64,000 nucleotides of DNA, taken from Gammaproteobacteria bacterium (lineage in GTDB: Bacteria; Pseudomonadota; Gammaproteobacteria; Steroidobacterales; Steroidobacteraceae). The notes beneath the pieces are model-generated. The model saw nothing but the letters and a program-made list of their open reading frames with translations, was not told where the DNA came from and did no database searches. The DNA lies in NCBI GenBank assembly GCA_947469285.1, contig CANIOW010000013.1, forward strand, positions 1 through 64,000, in the 5' to 3' direction. The number at the start of each line of letters is the position of its first letter. Positions within the stretch are counted from its first letter, which is position 1. This document shows, in pieces, positions 50,345 to 58,778 of the stretch. The position numbers and the translations under genes were made by a program.

Positions 50345-50683
50345 GAAGGGCACGCAGCATACCGTACCTCTCGGTGCCGCTAAAGCGCCGCCCCTCAGGC
50401 GTTACTCATTCTGGGATAACTTCGCCCGAACCGCCTAACTCCTTGGTGCCAGACACCTCCAAATGAACCGCGCCACAAAAACATTCGCCTTGGTGCAGTT
50501 CCGCCATGATGTCACCCTCTTTTTATAATGGTCTTGCCGCGCAATCGGCCCATCCGCGGCCCAATTTTGGTAGCCTGCCTATGCTCAACCACCGGGCAGT
50601 TCTACGGCCTAACCGCGAGGGGGCCAGCCGCAACGCCCAGCACTGAGCCTATTCCTTTACATAACCCAAACAAGGAGCTTCTG
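50345..50683. other. Intergenic stretch between kup and the EF-hand gene
   Basis: This 339-base gap between divergent genes holds no supported gene, repeat or RNA. A frame from 50528 continues into the EF-hand gene but lacks a ribosome site, and its first residues do not resemble a leader. AAGGAG at 50672-50677 serves the EF-hand GTG. I see no other signal with confidence. Confidence 0.6.
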
Positions 50684-50941
50684 GTGTTTTCATTTCGCAG
50701 TGTTGTTTTGACCGCTCTGAGCACGCTGGCCGTGACGGCCGCTTTGTCCTCCACGGCTGATGCTGACGACAAAACCAAAGAAATAGAAAAGCGCTTCGCC
50801 GCCGCCGACCAAAACCAAGACGGTAAGCTCACGGCCGAGGAGGCCAAGGTGCTGCCACGCATCAGCAGCCACTTCAGCCGCATCGACAAAGATAAGCTGG
50901 GCTACATCACGCTGGACCAGATCAAGGCCATGAGCCGGTAA
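50684..50941 (+). CDS. Small secreted EF-hand protein
   Basis: An 85-residue exported calcium-binding protein. The GTG at 50684 has AAGGAG 6 bases upstream. The signal peptide is VFSFRSVVLTALSTLAVTAALSSTADA. EF-hand 1 is DQNQDGKLTAEE, with the expected Asp/Asn/Asp/Gly/Glu ligands. EF-hand 2, DKDKLGYITLDQ, has Leu at the position usually held by Asp/Asn and Gln at the last position, so it may bind weakly. Function in the periplasm is not known. Confidence 0.8.
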   Translation: MFSFRSVVLTALSTLAVTAALSSTADADDKTKEIEKRFAAADQNQDGKLTAEEAKVLPRISSHFSRIDKDKLGYITLDQIKAMSR

Positions 50942-51053
50942 GCTCAAGGCGGATCCGGCCCATGTCCACGGCCTACTGGGTTATTTAAAGGCTTCTTCCC
51001 AGTAGGGCAGTCATCTCGAAGCATAAACACCAAGCGGCAGAGGCATAAGCGTC

Positions 51054-51077
51054 ACCGGCGCGCTTTCGGGCGCCGGT
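51054..51077 (+). terminator. Hairpin downstream of the EF-hand gene
   Basis: ACCGGCGC (51054-51061) pairs with GCGCCGGT (51070-51077) across an 8-base loop, 112 bases after the EF-hand stop. The bases that follow (TGTTGGAGGG) are not a T-tract, so termination is uncertain. Confidence 0.4.
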
Positions 51078-51188
51078 TGTTGGAGGGTTGGCTCTTGGTT
51101 TCAAGCGAGCGAGGGTTGCCCTTATTGGCCGTGGTGAGCCACCGCATGCGATGATCCGTCCCAAACCTCGTCAGACTAGGAGCGGCAC

Positions 51189-51644
51189 ATGACTTTGAGC
51201 CTGCAGGAAATGTCGGACCGGATTGAGATCAACGACTTACTGATCGACTACTGCAGTGCCATTGATGCTCACCAATGGGACGCGCTCGATGGGGTGTTTA
51301 CTGCCGACGCCAGCATCGACTACACGGCGCTCGGTGGCATCAAGGGCAACTTTGCCCAGATCAAGGAATACCTCGCGCGGGTACTGCCGTTTTTCCCGGC
51401 CACTCAGCACCTGATTGCCAACAGCCGCCTGTGGGTCGACGGCGACACGGCGCGCGGGCGGACCATGTGCCACAACCCGATGGTGATGCCACTGAAAGCC
51501 GGTGGCTCGCAAGTGGCGTTTTACGGCCTCTGGTATGTGGACCAGTTCGTTCGCACCGCCAGCGGCTGGCGCATCAGCGAGCGGGTGGAGGAACTGGGTT
51601 ACCTGTTCAACGTACCCCCTGAATTTCAAAACTTCGCCTCTTGA
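51189..51644 (+). CDS. SnoaL-like (NTF2-fold) protein
   Basis: A 151-residue SnoaL_4-type protein: MSDRIEINDLLIDYCSAIDAHQWDALDGVFTADASIDY at the N-terminus, then TRHLI-like TQHLIANSRLWVDGDTARGR and FYGLWYVDQFVRTASGWRISERVEELGY. These are steroid-isomerase-like or ring-hydroxylase-beta-like folds with a cavity. The Asp and His of the active pocket of the group (Asp near 36, His in TQHL) are present. It is a single gene preceded by an AGGAGC ribosome site. Distinct from the SnoaL protein at 14744. Confidence 0.8.
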   Translation: MTLSLQEMSDRIEINDLLIDYCSAIDAHQWDALDGVFTADASIDYTALGGIKGNFAQIKEYLARVLPFFPATQHLIANSRLWVDGDTARGRTMCHNPMVMPLKAGGSQVAFYGLWYVDQFVRTASGWRISERVEELGYLFNVPPEFQNFAS

Positions 51645-51654
51645 GACCCGCCGC

Positions 51655-51675
51655 TAGGCGCGCCGCACGCGCCTA
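51655..51675. terminator. Perfect 8-bp hairpin between convergent genes
   Basis: TAGGCGCG (51655-51662) and CGCGCCTA (51668-51675) form a perfect stem with a 5-base loop. The site lies between the SnoaL stop (51644) and the end of the minus-strand gene (51681). The position suggests a shared terminator; no T-tract is present on either side. Confidence 0.5.
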
Positions 51676-51680
51676 AGCCG

Positions 51681-52241
51681 TCAGTCCTTCAGGAAGTGGA
51701 AGGTGTGGCGCCAAGAATCATCGCCCAGGTGTTCGCTGTCGGCCCAGCCTCTGGCACCGGCAAAGCGCCCCGTCCCGCCCGTGATCGGCCGCACCAGAGT
51801 CGTGCCGGCGGAAACAGTATCTTGGCTGCCGGCGTAAAAGCCGCTGCCGCTCACCACGAGCTGGTCGGCCAACCCGGACAGGCTGCCCGTGCCCTGCCCG
51901 AAGCTGAACACCAGCACCGACATGCGCACTTCATCGCCAGCCGTCGGGTAGTCGATGGTGCTGGTGACCAGCTGCGCGTCGAGACGGCCAAGCTCCGCGC
52001 CCGTAGCATCCGTGATCGCTGTGGCCGGCAACACCCGCAGCACGCCGAGGCGATGCGACGGAAGCTCGGGGGCGGCCAGCGCCAACACCACGGGGCCGTG
52101 GAACACGCTGTAGACCACGGCATGGGGGACGGACGGTGGCGAGGACGACCTGGGTTTGTCCGCCAGTGCCGCACCAGGCAACAAGACCGCCGCGAATAGC
52201 GGCAGGCAGAACTGGACCACGGTACGGGATAAGGTAGACAT
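51681..52241 (-). CDS. Secreted dirigent/allene-oxide-cyclase-like barrel protein
   Basis: A 186-residue exported protein. The signal peptide is MSTLSRTVVQFCLPLFAAVLLPGAALA. The mature part has the AOC/dirigent barrel pattern, with GTGSLSGLADQLVVSGSGFY and PITGGTGRFAGARGWADSEHLGDDSWRHTFHF in outline; GGTGRFxGARG is its best-conserved motif. In bacteria such proteins are uncharacterised and may bind a small hydrophobic ligand. I chose the ATG at 52241, since an upstream GTG sits too close to AGGAG. Confidence 0.72.
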   Translation of the reverse strand: MSTLSRTVVQFCLPLFAAVLLPGAALADKPRSSSPPSVPHAVVYSVFHGPVVLALAAPELPSHRLGVLRVLPATAITDATGAELGRLDAQLVTSTIDYPTAGDEVRMSVLVFSFGQGTGSLSGLADQLVVSGSGFYAGSQDTVSAGTTLVRPITGGTGRFAGARGWADSEHLGDDSWRHTFHFLKD

Positions 52242-52352
52242 AGCAGCGAGCACTCCTGACGGGGGCGCAAGACTAACTGAAACCCGGCACGTAGCGGAAC
52301 CAAGAGAGTTATGTCAAACGGCACCGTGACCCGACGCCCGGACGGTTGGCGC

Positions 52353-53039
52353 TCAGGTGTTGCTGGCGACCCGCAGGCCGGTGTCGCCACCACGGTAACC
52401 TGGCGCCACACGCAGATGGCTGTTGCGTTCCGCCGAGCGCTGCCCGCCGGGACAGTCCACCCAGCCACCGCCACGCAATACCCGCCGCGCATGCTCGCCG
52501 CAGGTCCAGGCCGAGCCATCCGTCGGCGCACCCTCATAGGTGTCATGCCAACGGTCTTCCACCCATTCCCAGACGTTGCCATGCATGTCGTACAGCCCAA
52601 ACGCATTGGGCTTTTTTCCAGCGACCGGGTGCGTCTTGCCGTCACTGTTAGCGTTGTACCAGCTGTATTCAGCCAGCAGCGCGTTGTCATTGCCAACGGC
52701 CCACTTGCCATGGCTGCCAGCCCGCGCGGCATATTCCCATTCAGCTTCGCTGGGTAGGCGGTACGCCCTGCCGGTCATGGCATTGAGCCGCACGAGAAAC
52801 GCCTGCGCCTCGGCCCAGCTCACATTTTCCACTGGGCAGTCCAGGCTATTCCCCAGAAAATAGCTGGGGTTGCTGCCCATCACCCCCAGCCATTGCGCCT
52901 GAGTGACCGCGGTGCGCCCCAGCCAGAAAGCCGGCACTTCGACGCGGTGCAGCGGCTGCTCGTCGGGGCCACCCTCAGGGTCGGTCGCGCCCATCATGAA
53001 ACTGCCAGCAGGCACGGCCACCATCTCCACCCTGTTCAT
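52353..53039 (-). CDS. SUMF1/formylglycine-generating-enzyme-like protein
   Basis: A 228-residue protein of the FGE-sulfatase (SUMF1) fold: VPAGSFMMGATDPEGGPDEQPLHRVEVPAFWLG, then WVEDRWHDTY and RVLRGGGWVDCPGGQRSAERN. The paired cysteines of true sulfatase-activating enzymes (in RGGSxxCHxSYC) are reduced to one Cys, so formylglycine formation is doubtful. Related proteins are hydroxylases or structural modules. The ATG at 53039 follows GGGAGAGAAGG. No sulfatase gene is nearby. Confidence 0.8.
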   Translation of the reverse strand: MNRVEMVAVPAGSFMMGATDPEGGPDEQPLHRVEVPAFWLGRTAVTQAQWLGVMGSNPSYFLGNSLDCPVENVSWAEAQAFLVRLNAMTGRAYRLPSEAEWEYAARAGSHGKWAVGNDNALLAEYSWYNANSDGKTHPVAGKKPNAFGLYDMHGNVWEWVEDRWHDTYEGAPTDGSAWTCGEHARRVLRGGGWVDCPGGQRSAERNSHLRVAPGYRGGDTGLRVASNT

Positions 53040-53185
53040 GCCTTCTCTCCCGCTGGTAGCACTGCGCTGCGCCGGTATCATAGGCACAACGCTGCAGCGG
53101 AAGGCAGCCAAATGCGCCCCGCCCACCCGCAGCGTCCGCAATTGCGGTACTGTTTGGCCACATAAATCGCCGGAGTCAGTCATTC

Positions 53186-54082
53186 ATGGCCAAGAAAAAA
53201 CGACCGGGCAACGCGGGCGGCGAATTGCTCGCAGATGCCAAAGAACACGCCAAAATTGAGCAGCACTGGAAGCACGCCAGCAAAGGCAAACGGCGCGTGG
53301 TGGCCAAGAATTACAAGTATGTCGATGAACTGGCTTCACTGCAGGCCGAGCTGATCAAGCTGCAAGAATGGGTGCGCATCAAAGGGCTCCGCGTGGCGGT
53401 GCTCTTCGAGGGCCGCGATGCCGCCGGGAAGGGTGGTGTCATCAAGCGCATCACAGAAAGCCTGAACCCACGTGTGTGCCGCACCGTGGCGCTGGGCACG
53501 CCCACTGAACGGGAACGCAGCCAGTGGTACTTTCAACGCTATGTGCCGCATCTCCCCGCAGCCGGCGAGATCGCCCTGTTTGACCGCAGCTGGTACAACC
53601 GCGCGGGCGTCGAACATGTGATGGGTTTTTGCACGGGGCCCGAGTACCAGGAATTTCTGCGCTCCTGCCCAGTGTTCGAAGAAATGCTGGTCCGCTCCGG
53701 CATCATTCTGGTCAAGTACTGGTTCTCGGTGAGCGACGAAGAGCAGGAGAAGCGTTTCCAGGAACGTATCCGCAACCCTATCAAGCGTTGGAAGCTCAGC
53801 CCTATGGACCTGGAGTCGCGCAAACACTGGGTGGAATATTCCATGGCCAAGGACGCCATGTTTAAAGCCACCGATCTGAAAAAGACGCCGTGGCATGTGG
53901 TGGACGCGAACAATAAGAAAAATGCGCGACTCAATTGCATTGCGCATCTACTGACCCAAGTGCCTTACGAGCAAATGACGCCCGTGGAGATCGAGGTGCC
54001 GCCGCGGCAAGCGGACCTGCATTACAAGCGCCCGAAGATGTCGACCCAACGCTTCGTGCCCATGGTCTACGCCAAGCCGTAA
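53186..54082 (+). CDS. ppk2: Polyphosphate kinase 2
   Basis: A 298-residue PPK2 that transfers phosphate between polyphosphate and nucleotides. Walker A is FEGRDAAGKGGVIKRI (about 72-87), the lid/Walker B region is ALFDRSWYNRAGVE, and the conserved C-terminus is KRPKMSTQRFVP. One domain only, so class I (NDP-phosphorylating) or III by size. It is divergent from the SUMF1-like gene, with 146 bases between the starts. Confidence 0.92.
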   Translation: MAKKKRPGNAGGELLADAKEHAKIEQHWKHASKGKRRVVAKNYKYVDELASLQAELIKLQEWVRIKGLRVAVLFEGRDAAGKGGVIKRITESLNPRVCRTVALGTPTERERSQWYFQRYVPHLPAAGEIALFDRSWYNRAGVEHVMGFCTGPEYQEFLRSCPVFEEMLVRSGIILVKYWFSVSDEEQEKRFQERIRNPIKRWKLSPMDLESRKHWVEYSMAKDAMFKATDLKKTPWHVVDANNKKNARLNCIAHLLTQVPYEQMTPVEIEVPPRQADLHYKRPKMSTQRFVPMVYAKP

Positions 54083-54099
54083 GAACTGTCGGCGGCCGC

Positions 54100-55071
54100 T
54101 CAACCCACCTTGAGCGAGAGCCGCCACAACAGCTGAGTGGCGGCGGAATACGGATCCAGCGTGCCCGCGTCTACCGCCAGAATCACCACGGCGGTGGCCG
54201 GGTCCGCCATCGCTTCAGCCATGATGCGCGCCGCGGACTGCTCGCGCAGCAAGCCTAGAAACATGTGGCGACTACGCTCCTGGACCCGCACCGTAAATGC
54301 GCCCGTACGCTGCAACAGCGCGTGATGCGCATCGAGCGCATCCACCAGCGCCTCGACCCCTTCGTTCTTCAGTGCCACCGTCCGCAGCAACGGTGGCGTC
54401 CAGTCCTGGTTCGGACGCGTCTGTTCGCGCAGGTGCAACATCAGCTCCAGCTGCCGCAAGATCTGCTCAGACCCGTCGCGGTCTGCCTTGTTCACTACAA
54501 ACAGATCCCCCACTTCGAGCAGCCCCGCCTTGATGGCCTGCACCTCATCGCCAAGGCCCGGCACGCTGACGATCACCGTCGAATGCGCCAGCGACACAAT
54601 GTCGAGTTCGTCTTGGCCCACACCAACGGTCTCCACGATCACCACGTCGTAGCCCATCGCGTCCTGCACCAGAATGGCGTCGAAGGTGGCACGCGACAGG
54701 CCACCCAGCTGACCACGGGTCCCCATGGAACGAATGAACACGCCTTCGTCGAGCGCGTGCTGCTGCATGCGTACCCGGTCCCCCAGCACCGCTCCGCCGC
54801 TGAAGGGACTGGAAGGATCCACGGCGATGACCCCAACCCGGCGGCCCCGCTTGCGTTGTTCGCTGATGAGCGCATTGGTAAGCGTGGACTTGCCCGCTCC
54901 TGGCGGGCCAGTGATACCAATGAGATGCGCCCGACCGGTGTGGGGATAGACCGCGGCCAGCGCCTCGCGGCCGCGCGGGTCACCTTCCTCCAGCCAGCGG
55001 ATCAGCCGTGCGCCGGCGCCAATTTCGCGCGCGAGCACCCCGCGGGCGATGGCTAGCGGTGTTTGACTCAC
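54100..55071 (-). CDS. meaB: MeaB-type GTPase chaperone of a B12-dependent mutase
   Basis: A 323-residue G3E GTPase with P-loop GITGPPGAGKSTLTNAL, DPSSPFSGGAVLGDRVRM and NKAD as base-recognition motif. MeaB gates adenosylcobalamin delivery and protects acyl-CoA mutases from inactivation. The GTG at 55071 overlaps the B12 subunit stop (GTGA). It is the last gene of the mutase operon, which supports a dedicated role for this mutase. Confidence 0.92.
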   Translation of the reverse strand: MSQTPLAIARGVLAREIGAGARLIRWLEEGDPRGREALAAVYPHTGRAHLIGITGPPGAGKSTLTNALISEQRKRGRRVGVIAVDPSSPFSGGAVLGDRVRMQQHALDEGVFIRSMGTRGQLGGLSRATFDAILVQDAMGYDVVIVETVGVGQDELDIVSLAHSTVIVSVPGLGDEVQAIKAGLLEVGDLFVVNKADRDGSEQILRQLELMLHLREQTRPNQDWTPPLLRTVALKNEGVEALVDALDAHHALLQRTGAFTVRVQERSRHMFLGLLREQSAARIMAEAMADPATAVVILAVDAGTLDPYSAATQLLWRLSLKVG

Positions 55072-55502
55072 GCGTCGCGCGCTTCTGCAGCCAGCTTGGC
55101 TTCCCACCAGGTCTTAAGATACTCGACGATGACGCGCGTCTCAGTGCCCATCGTGAAAATCTTGCGCACGCCCGCCTGTTCCAGCAGCGGAATATCTTCG
55201 AACGGCACCACGCCACCCGCGATCAACAATTTGTCCCCCGCTCCTTTAGCACGCAGAAACTCGGCCAGCTTCGGCAGATGCTTCAGATGGGCCGCCGACA
55301 GCGAACTGACGCCGATGACATCCACATCCTCCTGCACCGCGGTGTTAGCCACCATCTCCGGGGTTTGTTTCAGCCCGGTAAAAATGACTTCGAAACCGGC
55401 ATCGCGCAACGCATGCGCGATCACTGTCACCCCAATGGTGTGGGTGTCCATGCCCAGTTTGGCGAGCAATACGCGCAACCGGCGGTTAGAAAACTGGGTC
55501 AT
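55068..55502 (-). CDS. B12-binding small subunit of acyl-CoA mutase
   Basis: A 144-residue cobalamin-binding domain. The signature DxHxxG is GMDTHTIGV (near residues 18-26), with GVSSLSAAH and LIAGGVVP further on, so histidine-ligated (base-off) B12 binding is intact. The usual sequence around it is DGHDRGA. It assembles with the large subunit encoded two genes upstream. It overlaps the EthD-like stop by 4 bases and the MeaB start by 4 bases. Confidence 0.9.
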   Translation of the reverse strand: MTQFSNRRLRVLLAKLGMDTHTIGVTVIAHALRDAGFEVIFTGLKQTPEMVANTAVQEDVDVIGVSSLSAAHLKHLPKLAEFLRAKGAGDKLLIAGGVVPFEDIPLLEQAGVRKIFTMGTETRVIVEYLKTWWEAKLAAEARDA

Positions 55503-56188
55503 GGCTTTGAATCCCGTTCATGAGTAGGGCCGTCGGTCCGGCGATTCCCGAGCAAACTGGCAGGCACACTTTCCATTGCATCCATCCATGCATGCAGCTG
55601 CAGCACGGCGGCCGGCGGCAGCCTGGGAGTCACATCGTGTGTCTCATCCGCCTTAAAAAAACTGGCCTGCAACACCGCATCAAAGGGGCAGGCTCTGCCG
55701 GGAAACGGCGCGACTAGATCCAGCACTACGCGGCGAATGCGTCCCGCGGATGCGTGCTGCCAGTCCGTGCCGCACTGCCGTAGCGCGGCCAGCCATTCGG
55801 CGTCGCTCGTGCCGCTGTTCCGCGTCAGAAACAAGCCACGCTTGCGCGAACACAGCGTCGCCGGGTCGTCACTGCCGGCCACCGCATGCTCCGTGGCCAT
55901 GGCGGGTCGGTTCAGCGTCCGCTCCATGAAGCGCGCTTCATCCTGGCGGAATAAATCGCCAACGGGTGACTGGTTAATGGCGATGAGAGCGGCCACATCG
56001 TCGCTCCAGAATTCCGAGTAGCAGTGAAAATCGGCACCAGCACCGGCCGCATCCAGCAGGTGGTTACGGATATAGCGGGTGAACGGGAAATACTGCGCCG
56101 CCAGATCCGCATGACGAGTTTCGTAATAGTCACGAAACGCCGCCGGCGTGAGGTCCGCACGGCTCACCAGCAGACCGATGCTTTTCAC
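55499..56188 (-). CDS. EthD-domain protein inside the mutase operon
   Basis: A 229-residue protein whose N-terminus, LLVSRADLTPAAFRDYYETRHADLAAQYFP, matches the dimeric alpha+beta-barrel EthD family. A second, weaker copy may lie around 115-215 (LFLTRNSGTSDAEWLAALRQ...). EthD proteins support P450 or mutase-like degradation enzymes in ways not fully understood. It sits between the two mutase subunit genes, 36 bases after the large subunit, and overlaps the small-subunit gene by 4 bases. Confidence 0.72.
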   Translation of the reverse strand: MKSIGLLVSRADLTPAAFRDYYETRHADLAAQYFPFTRYIRNHLLDAAGAGADFHCYSEFWSDDVAALIAINQSPVGDLFRQDEARFMERTLNRPAMATEHAVAGSDDPATLCSRKRGLFLTRNSGTSDAEWLAALRQCGTDWQHASAGRIRRVVLDLVAPFPGRACPFDAVLQASFFKADETHDVTPRLPPAAVLQLHAWMDAMESVPASLLGNRRTDGPTHERDSKP

Positions 56189-56224
56189 GGCGCCTGTCCT
56201 GGCGTTATCCCCAAGGTCACCACC

Positions 56225-57988
56225 TTAGACACCCGCGGTTTGCGCATCCGGGTGGTGCACTCCGAACACGTCACGCATGGCATTGCAGATCTCGCCGTGG
56301 GTCGCCAAGGCTTTCACCGCCACCAGACAAGGTGGCACAAGGTTGGTGCCCGCTTTTGCCGCCGTGCGCACCGCGGCCAACGCGTTTTCCACCGCCACAG
56401 AGTCGCGGCGGCTGCGCAGACTGTGCAGGCGCTTGATCTGGTCCGCCTCCACTTCGTCGCCAAGGCGGAAAATAGGAATTTCGCGACGCTCTTCCGGCAG
56501 CACCAGGTGGTTCACGCCCACCAGCTTGCGCGAACCATCTTCCAGCGCACGGTTGCGGTCACACTGTTCGCGGGCCAGTTCGCGCTGGAAATAGCCGCGT
56601 TCAATCGCCGCCAGCGCCCCGCCCATGGCCATGATCTTGTCGATCTCCGCCATCACCGCGTCTTCCATTTGCTTGGTCAGCGTTTCCACATAGTAAGAAC
56701 CTGCCAGTGGATCAATGGTGTCCGCCACGCCGGTTTCGTGCGCCACGATGTGCTGGATGGCAGCCCCGACGCGAATAGCTTCATCCGCCGGCAGCGCATG
56801 GGCTTCGTCATGCAGCGGCGTGGTCATGGTTTCGCCCACACCCCCCAATGCGCAGGCGGTCGCCATAATGGCCAGACGCGAGATGTTATTGAGCGGCTGC
56901 TGCAAGGTCAGCGACATGGTGCCCGGCGAACTCATCACCCGCACCTTCATAGACTCTGGCCGGGTAGCGCCGTAACGCTCCTTCATCTGCCGCGCCCAGA
57001 TCTTCCTAAAGGCGCGCAACTTGCACACGGCTTCGAAGAAGTCCATGTCAACGCCGGTTACGAAGTGGAAATAAGGCGCTACCTTGTCGATGCTCAGACC
57101 GCGTTCGAGCAACGCGTCGATGTGCTGCATGGCGATGGTCATGGCGAACGCCAGTTCCTGCACCGGGTTGCCGCGCGCGGCGTAGATCTGCGCCGAGATG
57201 ATCGAGATAGGCGCCCAGTTAGGGTGGTGTTCGATCATGTACTCGAAACAGTCCGTGGCGATCCGCAGCCCATCTTTGGGCGGATAGATGTAGCGCCCCA
57301 CACAGGTGTATTCGATGAGGATGCCGTTGACGGTATGCAACACGAACTGTTTCGGATCGACGCCTTTACGCTCGAGTGCAGCGATGATCATGGCCAGATT
57401 CACCGGCTGCGGGGCGTTGCAGACCGACATTAGATACTTGCAACGGTCGAACGGCAGATCAAAGGCCAGGTCCAGGTCTTCCAGCGAATCAATCGCGAGC
57501 CCGGCCCGGCCCACTTCGCCTTCAGCGATCGGGTCATCGGAGTCGTAACCGTTGGTGGTCGGAAGATCGTGCTCGAGAATCAACCCCTGCAGCCCCTGGT
57601 CGAGCATGAAGCGCGCGCGTTTCGCCCAGTCCATGCCACGGCCGAAACCGGTGACCTGGGCCATAGTCCACAGCGCCGTACGATTGCCATTGGGCTTCAC
57701 GCTACGCGTGAACGGGTACTCCCCCGGAAACCCCACATCCCGCTGGTAGTCGAAGCCGACAGCCTCCAGGTCCAGCGGCGTATACAGCGGATTGACCGGC
57801 CAGTGCATGGCCTGACTCTTGAAGGCCGGCAAGCGCTCACCACGCAGCGCCACTTCAGGGCCACGGGTGTGCTCTTGCCAGTGCTCGACGGCCTCTGCGA
57901 GGCCGACAGCAGCGGGGGGCGTGGCCACAGCCTGCGCAGGCGACCCCTGCGCTATTTCGCTCGCGACCATTTGAGGGGCTGTAGACAT
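56225..57988 (-). CDS. B12-dependent acyl-CoA mutase, large subunit (non-canonical)
   Basis: A 587-residue acyl-CoA mutase of the MCM/ICM/HCM family, separate from its B12 domain. The TIM-barrel family blocks GYDSDDP, GVDMDFFEAVCKLRAFRKIWAR and DTIDPLAGSYYVETLT are intact. Residues that bind or hold methylmalonyl-CoA, by my recalled P. shermanii numbering, are changed: Tyr89 is V112, Gln197 is V220, Arg207 is V230, His244 is Q267 and Arg283 is Y306. The substrate is therefore unlikely to be methylmalonyl-CoA; a branched or hydrophobic acyl-CoA fits better. Neighbours: EthD-like, B12 subunit and MeaB. Confidence 0.88.
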   Translation of the reverse strand: MSTAPQMVASEIAQGSPAQAVATPPAAVGLAEAVEHWQEHTRGPEVALRGERLPAFKSQAMHWPVNPLYTPLDLEAVGFDYQRDVGFPGEYPFTRSVKPNGNRTALWTMAQVTGFGRGMDWAKRARFMLDQGLQGLILEHDLPTTNGYDSDDPIAEGEVGRAGLAIDSLEDLDLAFDLPFDRCKYLMSVCNAPQPVNLAMIIAALERKGVDPKQFVLHTVNGILIEYTCVGRYIYPPKDGLRIATDCFEYMIEHHPNWAPISIISAQIYAARGNPVQELAFAMTIAMQHIDALLERGLSIDKVAPYFHFVTGVDMDFFEAVCKLRAFRKIWARQMKERYGATRPESMKVRVMSSPGTMSLTLQQPLNNISRLAIMATACALGGVGETMTTPLHDEAHALPADEAIRVGAAIQHIVAHETGVADTIDPLAGSYYVETLTKQMEDAVMAEIDKIMAMGGALAAIERGYFQRELAREQCDRNRALEDGSRKLVGVNHLVLPEERREIPIFRLGDEVEADQIKRLHSLRSRRDSVAVENALAAVRTAAKAGTNLVPPCLVAVKALATHGEICNAMRDVFGVHHPDAQTAGV

Positions 57989-58080
57989 AGCAACGCTCCT
58001 GAGATTCCGGCACGCGGATACTAACTCACGCGACCCCTAATTGGGGGAGACCACGACAGGCCTTAAACCTTCACTAGGGG

Positions 58081-58102
58081 CCCCTGAATCGAAATTCAGG
58101 GG
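58081..58102. repeat. Stable hairpin in the mutase/UrcA divergent region
   Basis: CCCCTGAAT (58081-58089) and ATTCAGGGG (58094-58102) form a perfect 9-bp stem closed by CGAA. A smaller CCCC/GGGG repeat lies at 58034-58046. The gap 57989-58210 holds no gene. I do not see a B12-box, so a cobalamin riboswitch is not supported. The stem may be an operator or a folded 5' leader element. Confidence 0.5.
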
Positions 58103-58210
58103 GACAGTTGCGAGTCTCGCGGCGTAAACCAATGCAACTCGAGGGAAACCCCCCGGCGCAGCAGGTGGCCCAACCATCTGCCGAGTGCACACTATTAAGG
58201 AGATTGGACA

Positions 58211-58600
58211 ATGGACAGACAACTCCGGAACTGTCGCCAGACAGCAGCGGTGGGTGGACTGCTACTGGCCAGCGCCATGGCAGCCGCTACGGCACAATCC
58301 ACAAGCTACATTGAACCCCTTGTCACCACGCAGGTAGTGGGAGCGGCTGCCCAGGACCTGTACCGATACCGCGTCAGTTATGCCGACCTCAACCTCGCCA
58401 CCGCCGCGGGTCAGCAAACGCTTAACCAGCGGATCGGGATGGCGATTCGCAAGCTCTGCATCAACCAGGCCGACCCCATCGACCTGCATGCCAGCGCCAG
58501 CGAACGCCAGTGTCGAGCGATGAGCAAAGCCAGCGTAGAGGGTCAGATTGCGGCCGCCATCGCCCATGCCCAGCTGGCGTCACGGACCGCTTCACGCTAA
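58211..58600 (+). CDS. UrcA-family secreted protein
   Basis: A 129-residue periplasmic protein of the UrcA family. The signal peptide is MDRQLRNCRQTAAVGGLLLASAMAAATAQ. The family pattern VSYADLNLATAAGQQTLNQRI and the conserved late cysteines (LCINQ, RQCRA), which probably form a disulfide, follow. Its molecular role is unknown. A purine-rich AAGGAGATT precedes the ATG. This family is common in Caulobacterales, Sphingomonadales and Steroidobacter-like bacteria. Confidence 0.85.
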   Translation: MDRQLRNCRQTAAVGGLLLASAMAAATAQSTSYIEPLVTTQVVGAAAQDLYRYRVSYADLNLATAAGQQTLNQRIGMAIRKLCINQADPIDLHASASERQCRAMSKASVEGQIAAAIAHAQLASRTASR

Positions 58601-58778
58601 GCAAACGCTCTCTAGGGAGCGAGGGTGGGCTGCCCGGACGGACGGCGGCGGCGTTGGCTGCCGCCGTACGGAGCGCTGGTCCCGGTCCCTGAACAGACGC
58701 CTGGCCGCGCCACAGTGGACAAGCAGACAGGCGTCACACATCATCGGCGGCACCGCTCCACCGCTGAGGATCTCCTAA

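Noticed and set aside
52353-53039. A true formylglycine-generating enzyme activating a sulfatase
   Set aside because: Only one of the two active-site cysteines is visible and no sulfatase gene lies in the window.
57989-58210. A possible cobalamin riboswitch upstream of the mutase gene
   Set aside because: The hairpins are there, but no B12-box or the long conserved core of that riboswitch is visible, and the 222-base gap is divergent with UrcA.
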